Source of the DNA: an uncultured Porphyromonadaceae bacterium
GTDB taxonomy: Bacteria; Bacteroidota; Bacteroidia; Bacteroidales; Muribaculaceae
Length of the DNA stretch: 22,487 nt
Assembly: GCA_905193485.1 (NCBI GenBank)
Contig: CAJJOX010000008.1
Span: forward strand, 1-22,487
Reading direction: 5' to 3'
Shown: positions 1 through 8,709 of the stretch, piece after piece
Position numbering within the stretch: the stretch's first letter is position 1
How the letters are laid out: every line of letters starts with the position of its first letter
Notes under the pieces: model-generated
Told to the model about the DNA's origin: nothing
The model's database searches: none
The model's input: only the letters and a program-made list of their open reading frames with translations
Position numbers and translations under genes: made by a program

Positions 1-413
1 TGCTCTTCCGATGATATTATTCTTCCGTCAAGTAACTGGAATATCGGATACTGTTTCATGGTGACATGTACCTTACTGCACCAGTTGGTAAGACCATAAA
101 GTTTATATCCTTTTGATTTTAGCTGGACAAGCAAAGCTCGCATACCGTTCACTTCACCAAGTACAAATTCAGTATATCGGTTGCCAAATTGCTTTATTTC
201 CTCAGCGTACTGCGGCATTGCCTGCTGCATATCATGGATTATCTGTTCAAAGGAACTTTCTTCACAGTCGAGTCGTTCGTTCCACTTTTCAGCCATCAGA
301 TGATGATAGAAATCTTCCGCTTGCTTATGAGTTGCGAATATCTTGTCAAGAATGGTAAAATAGTCATATTCAACAAGTACCCTGCCAAAGTCAAATATTA
401 AGTTGTTTATCAT
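1..413 (-). CDS. HAD-superfamily hydrolase, partial (N-terminal part)
   Basis: This is the first 137 residues of a minus-strand gene that starts at 413 and runs off the window at base 1, so no stop is visible. The N-terminus reads MINNLIFDFGRVLVEYD, the HAD motif I region with the nucleophilic Asp at about residue 8; the second Asp of the usual DxD is a Gly, as in the DFGGV/DLGNV subgroup that includes YihX-like sugar-phosphate phosphatases. After a helical cap segment comes LYGLTNWC near residue 110, matching HAD motif II (hydrophobic stretch ending in Ser/Thr). Motifs III and IV lie outside the window. Such proteins are soluble phosphatases or dehalogenases; the substrate cannot be read from sequence. 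A TAATTTTG element about 50 nt upstream would fit its promoter. The family call is fairly sure, the substrate unknown. Confidence 0.8.
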   Translation of the reverse strand, partial: MINNLIFDFGRVLVEYDYFTILDKIFATHKQAEDFYHHLMAEKWNERLDCEESSFEQIIHDMQQAMPQYAEEIKQFGNRYTEFVLGEVNGMRALLVQLKSKGYKLYGLTNWCSKVHVTMKQYPIFQLLDGRIISSEE

Positions 414-703
414 ATTCAGTTGCTGTTAATGATTTTTGGAAAGGGCTTGTTCCATTCCAAGTGCAAAATTACTCAAATTCCCTGTGAAATTTCCATTGTA
501 AGGCTAAAATCAGCTCTTTAAGGCTTACTTTCTCCCTTTTTGTACCGCTATTGGTTCTCCCAGTGTCCAAAAACCTGTTTTATAGCAGTAAAAAACAATT
601 CCTTGACAACACATGACGTCCGTTGAAAACAAATTCAGACGTTTTCCTCAAAAAATGACTTAAGGAGCCTGGGATTCACAGTTTACACAGATGAGGTGTC
701 CTA
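414..703. other. Gene-free stretch between HAD gene and acetyltransferase stub
   Basis: About 290 nt of AT-rich sequence. Apart from the -7-like box near 464-471, I see no credible reading frame, RNA gene or clear terminator hairpin. The CatB-like stub ends at 704. Confidence 0.5.
464..471 (-). promoter_or_regulatory. Putative -7 element of the HAD hydrolase gene
   Basis: On the minus strand this reads TAATTTTG, matching the Bacteroidetes TAnnTTTG consensus, about 50 nt before the start codon at 413. I see no clear -33 TTTG at the usual distance, so the call rests on the -7 box and its position. Confidence 0.45.
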
Positions 704-928
704 TTATTGACTTTGCAGATATTTCTTTATTTCAATTTTTGCCTCGTCGATATCAGGATTTGAGAGTATACAGATCAATTTATCAACCTCTTCAATTGGA
801 CGGTTCCACCATTGTAGACGCTCCGGCAGGTCTATCATTTCATCGTCAAATCTGCGACGCATGATTTTTGCCGGATTGCCCACGGCTATCGAGAAAGGCG
901 GAATGTCGGAGACAACCGTGGCGGATGT
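704..928 (-). pseudogene. C-terminal remnant of a CatB-like hexapeptide O-acetyltransferase
   Basis: Reading the minus strand from about 928 to the TAA at 704-706 gives 74 residues with no start codon. They include SATVVSDIPPFSIAVGNPAK, then IMRRRFDDEMI, then LQWWNRPIEEVDKLI. This order is characteristic of the C-terminus of xenobiotic (CatB/Vat-type) acetyltransferases: the last left-handed beta-helix coil with the GNPAK turn, followed by the WW-containing C-terminal helices. The N-terminal two thirds, with the hexapeptide coils and catalytic His, are missing; homology begins within about 10 nt of the hipA stop codon (930-932). I infer that the hipBA segment replaced or was inserted into the 5' part of the gene. 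No matching N-terminal half was seen on the far side of hipB. The stub should not be functional. Confidence 0.75.
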
Positions 929-929
929 A

Positions 930-2210
930 TTATATGGAGAGTTTCAAATTCGGCATAATGGCATCTATCATGTGCTGGGGAACTTCACATTCCCTTGCCA
1001 AGAGAGGCCAGCGTGAAGACACTTCGGCAATACGGTCAATTATTTCAGTAGCTTCCTTTATATTGTTGTGTCTCGCAAATTCCAAAAGGTCTTGGCGAGT
1101 GATGTCGTCAAACTTTCCGTTTATTGACATCTGGTGCTGTGCCGTCCAGCCACCCTTCGGATTATAGGCAAATCCCATGTCGTATGCCGGCGAAAGAGTC
1201 CATTTCCCTTGTCTGTCCATAAGGAAGGATATGTTTTTTGTGTGGTCATCCTGATTGCGGATTACGACATTGAATACCATGCGACGATACATTTCCTGCG
1301 CCTGTGAGTATGGCAGTCTCAATGCTCTCATCACGTTGAACGCCTGCTCATAAGAGTATGAACGGGGATTACGATAATCATAATGCGCTATACCACAGAG
1401 TGTCTGCATATGAATTTTCTCACCATTCCGGCGGTCAAAACGCTTGGTGAGAAAATGGGCGCGTCCATTCTCTTCTATCAGACTGCAATCCGACATTTCT
1501 ATGCCACATTCCTTTACAAGCCGATAGAAAGAGTATTCCAATCGGCCGAAATTCTGCGTTTCCCTGAATCCTGCTTCAGCGGTTACACCGTCGAGTTTTA
1601 TCAGGTAATAGTCAAAGCCTTCCGGAGCTTCAATCTGTCCTGAGCGGACTTCCCCGGTCAATGGATTGTAGGCTATGATGGCTTTCGCCCTCTGTCCTCC
1701 GGCAGAGGTGCCAAGTCGCACTATTTCGGCTATTGCCGCCTTCTTGTCCTCTTCAAGATTAGCTCCGAACTCTTCCTTTTTAGACAATGCCTCGCTTGCC
1801 ACTTCAACAAGGGAATCAAGTTCTATTTTGACATCCGGACTATAGGGCGTATCCATTGCCGGTTCAAACTCCAAAGCTCCCATGCAGCGTTTGCCGAGGA
1901 AACATAGTGTCTCCACTGCGTTTCCGCTTCTACGACCGGTGAGCGCAAGCCAACGATCAAACAGTGCCCGGCCGTAGGTGTCAGGCAATGAATCGGCAAG
2001 CATACCGGGAAGCCCCTTGAACGTCTCACGACCTATGCCAGAGAATGAGTATATCCTTCCCTGACGCACAGGCATCACGATCGGCGAGGGTTCAAGACCT
2101 TTGCCTATGAAGCTTTCGGCATACTCGAAATGTGCCAGCTGGCGGTTGTTGTCCCATCGGAATGTCCCGACGGGTTGGCCATACAGGTTTACTCTTGCTA
2201 TATCTACCAT
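930..2210 (-). CDS. hipA: HipA-family Ser/Thr kinase toxin
   Basis: This 426-residue protein has the usual HipA length and layout: a small N-terminal HipA-N1/couple domain (about 1-115), then the HipA kinase fold. Visible landmarks are the Gly-rich loop GTSAGGQRAK at 167-176 (whose Ser resembles the autophosphorylation site of E. coli HipA), the catalytic segment NQDDHTKN at 319-326 (Asp321 aligning with catalytic Asp309, Asn326 with the metal-binding Asn) and AYDMGF with Asp344. In E. coli, HipA phosphorylates GltX and halts translation; whether this homologue shares that target is not knowable here. Its ATG overlaps the end of hipB by 7 nt (ATGGTAG), as in a translationally coupled antitoxin-toxin operon. 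All key residues appear present, so it is probably active. Its stop abuts an acetyltransferase stub, suggesting recent mobility. Confidence 0.93.
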   Translation of the reverse strand: MVDIARVNLYGQPVGTFRWDNNRQLAHFEYAESFIGKGLEPSPIVMPVRQGRIYSFSGIGRETFKGLPGMLADSLPDTYGRALFDRWLALTGRRSGNAVETLCFLGKRCMGALEFEPAMDTPYSPDVKIELDSLVEVASEALSKKEEFGANLEEDKKAAIAEIVRLGTSAGGQRAKAIIAYNPLTGEVRSGQIEAPEGFDYYLIKLDGVTAEAGFRETQNFGRLEYSFYRLVKECGIEMSDCSLIEENGRAHFLTKRFDRRNGEKIHMQTLCGIAHYDYRNPRSYSYEQAFNVMRALRLPYSQAQEMYRRMVFNVVIRNQDDHTKNISFLMDRQGKWTLSPAYDMGFAYNPKGGWTAQHQMSINGKFDDITRQDLLEFARHNNIKEATEIIDRIAEVSSRWPLLARECEVPQHMIDAIMPNLKLSI

Positions 2211-2563
2211 TCTGATTCTTCGGTATTAGGTTGTGTGTTGGTCTTGTTGTTGCCACTTGCGCGTTTGCGCTGCTTCTTCTTGCTTGCTTCGACAAACTCG
2301 AAATATTCATTGGGACTCATCTCTTCTTCCCTGATGAGTGACGAGAACACGTCCAGTTCGCCAAGTATGCGAAGCACACGCATCAAGGAATCGAAATAGC
2401 TTATATCGCCTTTCTCGATTCTCTTTAATGTCGTCAATGAAACTTGCGCCTGTTCCGCGAGCGACATCTGAGTGAAGTCTTGTCGGAGTCGCAGATGTCT
2501 TATTTTTTGTCCTATCCGACGACGGATTTCCCCGTCAGACAATATGTATATATCCTCTTCCAT
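2204..2563 (-). CDS. hipB: HipB-like HTH antitoxin
   Basis: This is a 119-residue protein with a clear Cro/CI-type helix-turn-helix: IGQKIRHLRLRQDFTQMSLA, followed by EQAQVSLTTLKRIEKGD (about residues 16-55). A charged tail (EASKKKQRKRAS) follows, which may bind HipA or DNA. The family neutralises HipA and represses the operon by binding palindromes at its promoter. I place the start at the ATG at 2563 (MEEDIYIL); the in-frame ATG at 2611 would sit upstream of the TATATTTG promoter element at 2589-2596 and inside the putative operator. Antitoxin precedes toxin with a 7-nt overlap. Autorepression is inferred from the dyads around the promoter. Confidence 0.9.
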   Translation of the reverse strand: MEEDIYILSDGEIRRRIGQKIRHLRLRQDFTQMSLAEQAQVSLTTLKRIEKGDISYFDSLMRVLRILGELDVFSSLIREEEMSPNEYFEFVEASKKKQRKRASGNNKTNTQPNTEESEW

Positions 2564-2623
2564 AGTCGCGATTACGTATATTAGACTGCAAATATAATGA
2601 TAATAGTTCAAACTACGACTATT
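2562..2623 (-). promoter_or_regulatory. hipBA promoter with candidate HipB operator dyads
   Basis: The minus strand carries TATATTTG at 2589-2596, a good Bacteroidetes -7 box about 26 nt before the hipB start. Two dyads surround it on the plus strand. ATAGTCG at 2562-2568 is the reverse complement of CGACTAT at 2616-2622. AATAGT at 2602-2607 is the reverse complement of ACTATT at 2618-2623. They bracket the promoter and touch the start codon, the expected layout for cooperative autorepression. Binding by HipB is inferred. Confidence 0.5.
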
Positions 2624-3310
2624 TCACACTCATAATTTTCAGCTTAGCTAAAGTATATTATCTGATTCGCAGTTTAATCCTACATCCATACGATATTGGC
2701 AAATCAAAAAAACGTATCAATTGTTAATATTTAGTTGAATCTTTCATTCAAAACACACGCCTTTATATATAATCCTTTCACTCCCTCCGAGCATTCCCCC
2801 CCCCTATTTTCTTTAACGGATAGTTGTACCCTCATTTTTTTAAATGGCACTGGTAAAACTATCAAAATTATTCATTCCAGTGTGTCAATTACCAAACCCT
2901 ATCTTGGTTTGAGAGAAAAACAACTCTTGAAGACCTATGATATGCCGGATTTTTAGAAGGCTGTTAAATAAACACCACCGATAAGAGCATACTTTCAAGA
3001 AAAATAGCTTACTTTGCATATGCAAACCCACCAAGGGCGAGCAGACATATTAAGGAAGCGTTTTCGCATCGTTCTTTCTGCTGAAACTTCGACAACTTCA
3101 ACTAAGAAATACGGAATGATGGTGAAAGTACGCCCTCTTTGGCTTGTATTGTCATACCCGCATGATATATGGTCAAAGTGGAGTTGCTGTCACTTGTTCA
3201 GTATTTCATGGGAGTCGAAGCCCACAGCAGATGAATGGGTGAAAAAGTGGCTCCATTTCTTTTTATGTGTTTACCAATCACTCTCTATCAGACGCATCGT
3301 AGAGCCATAG
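2624..3310. other. Gene-poor AT-rich stretch with a C9 tract
   Basis: Almost 700 nt without a convincing gene. It holds a run of nine Cs at 2796-2804 and a TACTTTG element on the plus strand near 3010-3016 that could drive the zinc-ribbon gene at 3311. An open frame of 98 codons at 3014-3310 has no recognisable domain and odd Trp/Cys content; I regard it as chance or decayed sequence. No tRNA, terminator or IS end was recognised. Confidence 0.45.
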
Positions 3311-3601
3311 ATGCAGAAGAACATGCCTATGGCATTAATAAATTGCCCTGAGTGTGGACATCTGATGTCTGACACTGCAAAACAATGCACGAACTGTGGA
3401 TATAAAATAAATGGATCGCACGCTCGACTCTCCAAATGCATCTATGCGTTTTTATTGTTCGTGAGTATAGTGATTTTGTCGTTTGCCATTGGATCGATTA
3501 TGAATTATAGCCTCGACCCAATCTGTCATGGTGATGACAATTTTGTAATTGGTCTATGCGTTTCCTTAATTGCAGCGATTGTGGTGTTGGCTGGTTGCTG
3601 A
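3311..3601 (+). CDS. Small zinc-ribbon membrane protein
   Basis: This 96-residue protein (91 if the internal ATG at 3326 is used) begins with a zinc ribbon, INCPECGHLMSDTAKQCTNC, two CPxCG-type knuckles with Cys pairs spaced for one zinc ion. Two hydrophobic segments follow, roughly AFLLFVSIVILSFAIGSI and FVIGLCVSLIAAIVVLA, likely membrane spans. Zinc-ribbon/TM proteins of this shape are common in gut Bacteroidales and usually uncharacterised. It is a lone plus-strand gene between hipBA and rho. The second span lies at the very end. Sequence just after the stop still encodes hydrophobic runs in other frames (GLLIVIFSSYM near 3666-3700), so the gene may be truncated or frameshifted relative to longer relatives. 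No function is assigned. Confidence 0.65.
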   Translation: MQKNMPMALINCPECGHLMSDTAKQCTNCGYKINGSHARLSKCIYAFLLFVSIVILSFAIGSIMNYSLDPICHGDDNFVIGLCVSLIAAIVVLAGC

Positions 3602-3756
3602 TTCTTAACGATACGAATCGGATTTGCATTGACCTCAACAATAGTCTTATCAACTGTTTTTAGGCGTAGGATTGTTGATTGTGATTTTTTCGTCATACAT
3701 GAAAAATAAAGGTCAGCGATATTTAAGACCGACAACACATACGTCCCCTATACTGC

Positions 3757-3804
3757 AAAACCGACGGCACGCCGGCGCTTATGATGCGCCTGACGTGCCG
3801 TCGG
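3757..3804 (-). terminator. Rho-independent terminator after rho
   Basis: The segments CCGACGGCACG (3761-3771) and CGTGCCGTCGG (3794-3804) are complementary and enclose further GC pairing (GGCGC with GCGCC). On the minus strand the hairpin is followed by TTTTG. It lies just past the rho stop at 3827. Confidence 0.85.
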
Positions 3805-3826
3805 ATGTAAAATATCGTCGGTTGGG

Positions 3827-5938
3827 TCAATCGCCCATTGTGCGGAGCAGTTCGTCGTTGTCGGATGTGCGCTCCATGCGGTCTTTGATGAATTCCATTG
3901 CCTCGATGCTGTTGCGGTCGGAAAGGAAGCGGCGAAGAATCCACATGCGGTTAAGGGTTTCGTCACGCAGCAGAAGATCGTCGCGGCGTGTGCTTGACGC
4001 CATGATATCCACAGCCGGGAAAATGCGTTTGTTTGACAGCTTGCGGTCAAGCTGCAACTCCATGTTACCCGTCCCCTTGAACTCTTCAAAGATCACCTCA
4101 TCCATCTTCGAACTCGTTTCTGTCAATGCTGTTGCTATGATGGTAAGCGATCCGCCGTTCTCTATATTTCGGGCAGCGCCGAAAAAGCGTTTAGGCTTCT
4201 GAAGCGCGTTGGCGTCGACACCGCCCGAAAGTATCTTGCCGGAAGCGGGCGCACACGTGTTGTAAGCGCGGGCCAGACGGGTGATGGAGTCAAGAAGAAT
4301 AACCACATCGTGACCACATTCAACCAGTCGCTTGGCCTTTTCGAGCACAATGCCCGCTATCTTCACGTGACGCTCGGCAGGTTCGTCAAACGTCGACGCG
4401 ATAACTTCGGCGTTTACGCTGCGGCTCATATCGGTCACCTCCTCGGGTCGCTCGTCAATGAGCAGAATCATGATATACGTTTCAGGATGATTCTCGGCAA
4501 TAGCGTTGGCTATATCTTTCAACAGTAGCGTTTTACCTGTTTTTGGAGGTGCGACGATCAAGCCACGCTGACCTTTGCCGATCGGCGAGAACATATCGAC
4601 GACCCGAGTCGATATATTTGACGACCGGCCGCTCGTAAGATCAAACTTTTCGTCAGGGAACAAAGGTGTCAGATGTTCAAACGGCACACGGTCACGGATA
4701 AATTCAGGCGTGCGGCCGTTTACGCTCAGCACCTTGCACATCGGGAAATATTTCTCGCCTTCCTTGGGCGGACGAATCGTGGCCTCGACAACATCACCCG
4801 GCTTAAGGCCGTTCATCTTTATCTGCTGCTGGCTGAGATATACATCATCGGGCGAAGCCAGATAGTTGAAGTCGCTCGAACGCAGGAAGCCGCAACCCTC
4901 AGGCATCACCTCAAGCACACCGCTCACCTCGATGATGCCGTCGAAATTAAACTGCGGTTCAGGTTGCCGTTGCTGGCCGTTGTTGTTATTGTTGTTGCGG
5001 TTTTTCTTATTGCGGTTTTTCTGTTGCTGCTTATCGATCTTCTCCTGTTGCCAAGGTTCGTTGAGTGTAATGGGTGCGGCAGCCGCGGCGGCTGCAGCCT
5101 CCTCTTTCTCACGCTGCGAACGGGGCACGAATTTACGGCCTTCCGACCGCGGAAAAAAAGATGTAAGCGACGTGTCCTTCGGACGGAAATCACGGCGAGG
5201 CTGCTGTTTAGGTTCCTGTTCGCCATTATCTTCGTTCCTGTTATCGGCAGGCTCTATCGATTGGGATTCAGCCATTTTCGGCGCTTCATCAGCCACAGCC
5301 GACACCGGTTCTGCCGTGTTGTCAACCGGCTGTTTCATGTCAGCCGCTTCGGCCGGCAAAGCGGTATTCTGGGCCACGGTCTGCTCCTGTTTTGCCGACT
5401 GGCTCTTACGGCCGCGGCGGCCGCGTGCAGGCTTCTCAACAGACGGTGCATCCACGACAGCCCCCGATTCATTTGACGGTGCTTCAACCGCATCAGATCC
5501 GGGTTCCACACCGGCAGCGACATCGGAAGCCGCTTCCACTTTGGCGGCCATTTCAGCTTTAGCAGCGGCTATCTCAGCCTTCGATTTGCGGCCGAGTTTT
5601 TTGGGTTGCGCAGGAGCGGCTACGGCATCTGTCTTGACCGAGGCATCCGGTGTGGCCGAGGTGGCATTGGCGCTTTCGGCTGGTTCAGCCTGTTCTACAG
5701 GCGCCGGGCTCTCCTTGACTTTCTTCCCCTGGCCTTTAGTCTGCTTGGGCTTAACATCTTTCGGCTGACGGCGTTTTTTTTCTGTGGCATTTGCGGCCAT
5801 ATCTATAGCTTGCTGATCAAGAATTTTATACATCGTATCATCACGATCGGCAATATTGATTTTTTTCAATCCCATTGATTCGGCAACACCTTTCAGTTCA
5901 TCATCAGACATTGCTCCAAGATCAGAAATATTATACAT
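3827..5938 (-). CDS. rho: Transcription termination factor Rho with long disordered insert
   Basis: This 703-residue protein is far longer than the roughly 420 residues of E. coli Rho. Residues 1-48 form the Rho N-terminal helical domain. Residues about 50-330 are low-complexity, rich in Ala/Pro/Glu/Lys, with a basic [10 protein letters not shown] patch at 171-180, an Ala8 run at 281-288 and an Asn/Lys/Gln-rich tract at 301-325. The RNA-binding cold-shock-like domain follows (about 332-408, with [20 protein letters not shown]). The RecA-like ATPase has Walker A APPKTGKT (463-470), catalytic DERPEE (495-500), Walker [14 protein letters not shown] (545-557), Q-loop region [10 protein letters not shown] (566-575) and R-loop [14 protein letters not shown] (632-645). 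Rho is a hexameric RNA translocase ending transcription and enforcing polarity. Disordered Rho insertions in Bacteroides are reported to support phase separation; the same here is inference. Single-gene unit with its own promoter and terminator. Confidence 0.97.
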   Translation of the reverse strand: MYNISDLGAMSDDELKGVAESMGLKKINIADRDDTMYKILDQQAIDMAANATEKKRRQPKDVKPKQTKGQGKKVKESPAPVEQAEPAESANATSATPDASVKTDAVAAPAQPKKLGRKSKAEIAAAKAEMAAKVEAASDVAAGVEPGSDAVEAPSNESGAVVDAPSVEKPARGRRGRKSQSAKQEQTVAQNTALPAEAADMKQPVDNTAEPVSAVADEAPKMAESQSIEPADNRNEDNGEQEPKQQPRRDFRPKDTSLTSFFPRSEGRKFVPRSQREKEEAAAAAAAAPITLNEPWQQEKIDKQQQKNRNKKNRNNNNNNGQQRQPEPQFNFDGIIEVSGVLEVMPEGCGFLRSSDFNYLASPDDVYLSQQQIKMNGLKPGDVVEATIRPPKEGEKYFPMCKVLSVNGRTPEFIRDRVPFEHLTPLFPDEKFDLTSGRSSNISTRVVDMFSPIGKGQRGLIVAPPKTGKTLLLKDIANAIAENHPETYIMILLIDERPEEVTDMSRSVNAEVIASTFDEPAERHVKIAGIVLEKAKRLVECGHDVVILLDSITRLARAYNTCAPASGKILSGGVDANALQKPKRFFGAARNIENGGSLTIIATALTETSSKMDEVIFEEFKGTGNMELQLDRKLSNKRIFPAVDIMASSTRRDDLLLRDETLNRMWILRRFLSDRNSIEAMEFIKDRMERTSDNDELLRTMGD

Positions 5939-6153
5939 AGATTTTTTGAAAAGAATGAATCGGATTTAATCGACGGCAGGGCTGTTCAGACAAAGCAAGG
6001 CATAAATCACAAGCCTCCATATCGCAGGCATCGAAGCCCGAAGCCAACCGTGAAAAATATAATTTGAAATATTGAGTTTACCTTCTTGAGCCTCCGGAAC
6101 CAACTATCCGGCTAACCGGCGCAAGGCCAACGCCATTCTTTTGAATTGAGCCA
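5939..6153 (-). other. rho 5' leader
   Basis: About 215 nt between the putative rho promoter and start codon hold no credible gene. Short GC-rich inverted segments occur (CCGGTTAGCCGG and a nearby CCGG pair on the minus strand). A long leader would suit autoregulation by Rho, as known for E. coli rho, but no specific element was recognised. Confidence 0.4.
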
Positions 6154-6184
6154 CAAAGGTAACAATATTTCATCAAATAAACAA
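6154..6184 (-). promoter_or_regulatory. Putative rho promoter
   Basis: The minus strand reads TACCTTTG (6154-6161), matching TAnnTTTG, with a TTG at 6182-6184 after a 20-nt spacer, the usual Bacteroidetes -33/-7 spacing. It lies about 216 nt upstream of the rho ATG and 137 nt past the proA stop. Confidence 0.55.
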
Positions 6185-6320
6185 CCGGCGTGCAAAAAAC
6201 GTTTTATTCAAAATGCCACAAATCTTTCCATATTTCCGCTTCTCATCCTGTTTTTCGTCAGGCGTCACCATTTGCAATCTCCACACTTAGTTCCTCATAA
6301 CACCGACCGGTGCGGCACAA

Positions 6321-7583
6321 TCATGCGGGGCGAAGCTGCCCGCGCCCGTCGATGAGCCATTTATAGGTAGTGATCTCGCGTAAGGCCATGGGACCGCGGG
6401 CATGCAGCTTCTGCGTCGAAATGCCGATTTCGGCTCCGAGCCCGAACTGGGCGCCGTCGGTCCACGACGTCGGCGCGTTGACATAGACACAGGCGGCGTC
6501 GGTCATCAGCTGAAACCGCTCGGCGGCTGCGGCATCCTCGGTGATTATCGATTCGCTGTGACCCGATCCGTAACGCGCTATATGGTCAAGCGCGTCATCA
6601 AACGAGGCTACGGTGCGTACAGCCATGGCATACGAAAGATATTCAGTGCCGTAGCTGTCATCGGAAGCCTCTTCGAGCAAACGGTCGGGATAATGGCCGC
6701 GAAGCGCTGCCATAGCGCTTTGATCGGCATGAATCACAACATCGCTTTCGGCCAACGGGCCACATATGACAGGGAGGTCGGCAAGTCGGTCGGCATGAAC
6801 GAGCAGACAATCAAGAGCGTTGCACACACTCACGCGACGGGTCTTGGCATTGTTGATGATAGCGGCACCCATGGCGGTGTCGGCGCTCCGGTCGAAATAG
6901 GCATGGCACACTCCGGCGCCGGTTTCAATCACCGGGATGCGGGCATTGTCGCGCACAAAACCGATAAGTGACGAACTGCCGCGGGGTATAAGCAGATCAA
7001 CCGTCCCGCGTGCATCAAGAAGCTGTGCCGTGGCCTCGCGCGTAGGAGGCAGAAGGGTCACGACGGCTGTGTCGGCGCCATGATCGGAAAGTGCCCCGTG
7101 AATCACGCCGACAAGAGCCTCGTTGGAATCCTTGGCATCATGTCCCCCTTTGAGCACACACGCATTGCCCGATTTCAGGCAAAGCGACGCTACATCACAG
7201 CTCACGTTTGGCCGGGCCTCGAAGATCACGCCGATAACACCGAACGGCACGCTCACTTTGCGCAGATGAAGTCCGTTCGGCAATGTGCGGTCATCGAGCG
7301 TAAGTCCGACAGGCGACGGCAGCGACGCCACTGAACGCATGTCACCGGCTATAGCCGCAATACGTTCAGGGGTTAGACGCAGACGGTCATATTTCGGATC
7401 GGAACTGTCCATCCGCTGCAAGTCGCGCTTATTGGCGGCCAATACGTCAGGTGTCGCGGCCACAAGGCGGTCGGCGATGTCGATAAGAAGAGCGTTGATA
7501 TCCCCGGCACTCATGCCGAGCAACGTGCGTGAGGCGCGACGTGCGGCCTCGAGCATAGGCGTTATGTCAGTGGTCATGGACAT
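6321..7583 (-). CDS. proA: Gamma-glutamyl phosphate reductase
   Basis: ProA reduces gamma-glutamyl phosphate to glutamate-5-semialdehyde with NADPH, the second step of proline synthesis. The protein is 420 residues, normal for the family, and has the aldehyde dehydrogenase fold. Landmarks are [20 protein letters not shown] (114-133), [12 protein letters not shown] (136-147), [12 protein letters not shown] (199-210) and [13 protein letters not shown] (251-263), whose Cys254 is the predicted catalytic thiol; [20 protein letters not shown] closes the protein. I chose the ATG at 7583 (MSMTTDITP) because the longer in-frame start at 7721 would overlap the end of proB by over 100 nt and adds sequence unlike the family. 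It sits 28 nt downstream of proB, as the last gene of the hpt-adk-proC-proB-proA operon. Confidence 0.96.
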   Translation of the reverse strand: MSMTTDITPMLEAARRASRTLLGMSAGDINALLIDIADRLVAATPDVLAANKRDLQRMDSSDPKYDRLRLTPERIAAIAGDMRSVASLPSPVGLTLDDRTLPNGLHLRKVSVPFGVIGVIFEARPNVSCDVASLCLKSGNACVLKGGHDAKDSNEALVGVIHGALSDHGADTAVVTLLPPTREATAQLLDARGTVDLLIPRGSSSLIGFVRDNARIPVIETGAGVCHAYFDRSADTAMGAAIINNAKTRRVSVCNALDCLLVHADRLADLPVICGPLAESDVVIHADQSAMAALRGHYPDRLLEEASDDSYGTEYLSYAMAVRTVASFDDALDHIARYGSGHSESIITEDAAAAERFQLMTDAACVYVNAPTSWTDGAQFGLGAEIGISTQKLHARGPMALREITTYKWLIDGRGQLRPA

Positions 7584-7611
7584 TTTCTTGTTATGGATGA
7601 TCGTCCGTGGG

Positions 7612-8709
7612 TCAATCAATGTAAAGATAATCGTAGTGCACGAGAGGACGGCAGTCGTGCTTGCCGCAATAGCCTGCGGCTTCATCACTCGAATAGGCCG
7701 CGCGTCCCACACCGATAACACGGCCGTCGGGTGCTTTTATGTTGATGAGGTCGTCTTTCTCCCATTCACCATCGATCGCGGTGACGCCAACCGGCAGCAG
7801 ACTTACGGCATCACGGCCTGTTAGCACCTCGACAGCTCGTGCGTTAAGCGTCACCGACCCTTTGGCAAAGCCGGCGCTATGAGCCATCCAGCGCTTCACA
7901 CTCGACATCTGACCGCGACGCGGCACGAAACGCGTGCAAGACACCTCCGGACCGACACCAAGCAGCAGACGGGGCAGGATATTGTCAGTCTTGCCGTTGG
8001 CAATAATCACCTCTATGCCCTCATCGGCAACCTTACGGGCTATACCGCACTTTGTGAGCATACCGCCGCGGCCGAAGCCCGACCGCTCAGTGCTTATATA
8101 TCGAGTGAGATCGTCAGCCGGATCCACGATATCTATGAGCTGCGATCCGGGATCGGATGGCGATCCGGTGAAAATGCCGTCGATATTGCTTAATATCACC
8201 AGTGCGTCGACATGCATCATGGTGGCGATAAGTCCCGAGAGCTCATCGTTGTCGGTAAACATCAGCTCGGTGACACTCACTGTGTCATTTTCATTGACAA
8301 TAGGAATGACTCCTGCCCCAAGCATCACCTCCATGCATCCGCGTTGATTGAGATAGTGGCGGCGTGTCGAGAAGTTTTCTTTCATTGTCAGCACCTGCCC
8401 CACAGCAAGATGATGCTCGCGAAACAGCTCATAATAACGGTTGATGAGCTTGGCCTGTCCCACGGCGGAGAAGAGCTGGCGCTGCTCCACGCTGTCGAGA
8501 TGCCGGGCATCCATACCGGTCAGCTCGCTGCGGCCGCTTGCCACGGCTCCCGACGAGATCATGATCACCTCTACTCCCGACGAACGCAATGCCGCGACCT
8601 GATCGACCAGAGCCGACATGCGGGTGATATCGAGCATCCCGTCGGCACGGGTGAGCACGTTGCTCCCTATTTTAACTGCTATGCGTCGGCATTCACGTTC
8701 CATAGTCAT
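7612..8709 (-). CDS. proB: Glutamate 5-kinase
   Basis: ProB phosphorylates glutamate to gamma-glutamyl phosphate, the committing and usually proline-inhibited step of proline synthesis. The 365-residue protein has an amino-acid kinase domain (about 8-255) with VKIGSNVL (12-19), [10 protein letters not shown] (51-60), [10 protein letters not shown] (137-146) and [15 protein letters not shown] (212-226). A C-terminal PUA-type domain follows (about 275-350, [20 protein letters not shown] region), so this is the long form. The start at 8709 overlaps the proC stop as ATGA, which supports it over the ATG two codons in and implies translational coupling. Together with proC and proA it completes the pathway in one transcript. 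Confidence 0.96.
   Translation of the reverse strand: MTMERECRRIAVKIGSNVLTRADGMLDITRMSALVDQVAALRSSGVEVIMISSGAVASGRSELTGMDARHLDSVEQRQLFSAVGQAKLINRYYELFREHHLAVGQVLTMKENFSTRRHYLNQRGCMEVMLGAGVIPIVNENDTVSVTELMFTDNDELSGLIATMMHVDALVILSNIDGIFTGSPSDPGSQLIDIVDPADDLTRYISTERSGFGRGGMLTKCGIARKVADEGIEVIIANGKTDNILPRLLLGVGPEVSCTRFVPRRGQMSSVKRWMAHSAGFAKGSVTLNARAVEVLTGRDAVSLLPVGVTAIDGEWEKDDLINIKAPDGRVIGVGRAAYSSDEAAGYCGKHDCRPLVHYDYLYID

Noticed and set aside
3014..3310. Open frame of 98 codons on the plus strand before the zinc-ribbon gene
   Set aside because: No domain or signal recognised, unusual Trp/Cys/His content and no good ribosome-binding context; more likely chance or decayed sequence.
4673..5768. Long plus-strand open frames opposite rho
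   Set aside because: They are antisense shadows of the low-complexity, GC-rich rho insert; composition is biased and no family is recognisable.
6402..6971. Plus-strand open frame opposite proA
   Set aside because: Complete overlap with the well-supported proA on the other strand and no recognisable motif.
7584..7721. Longer N-terminus for ProA from an ATG at 7721
   Set aside because: It would overlap the end of proB and adds residues unlike the family; the ATG at 7583 fits the usual length.
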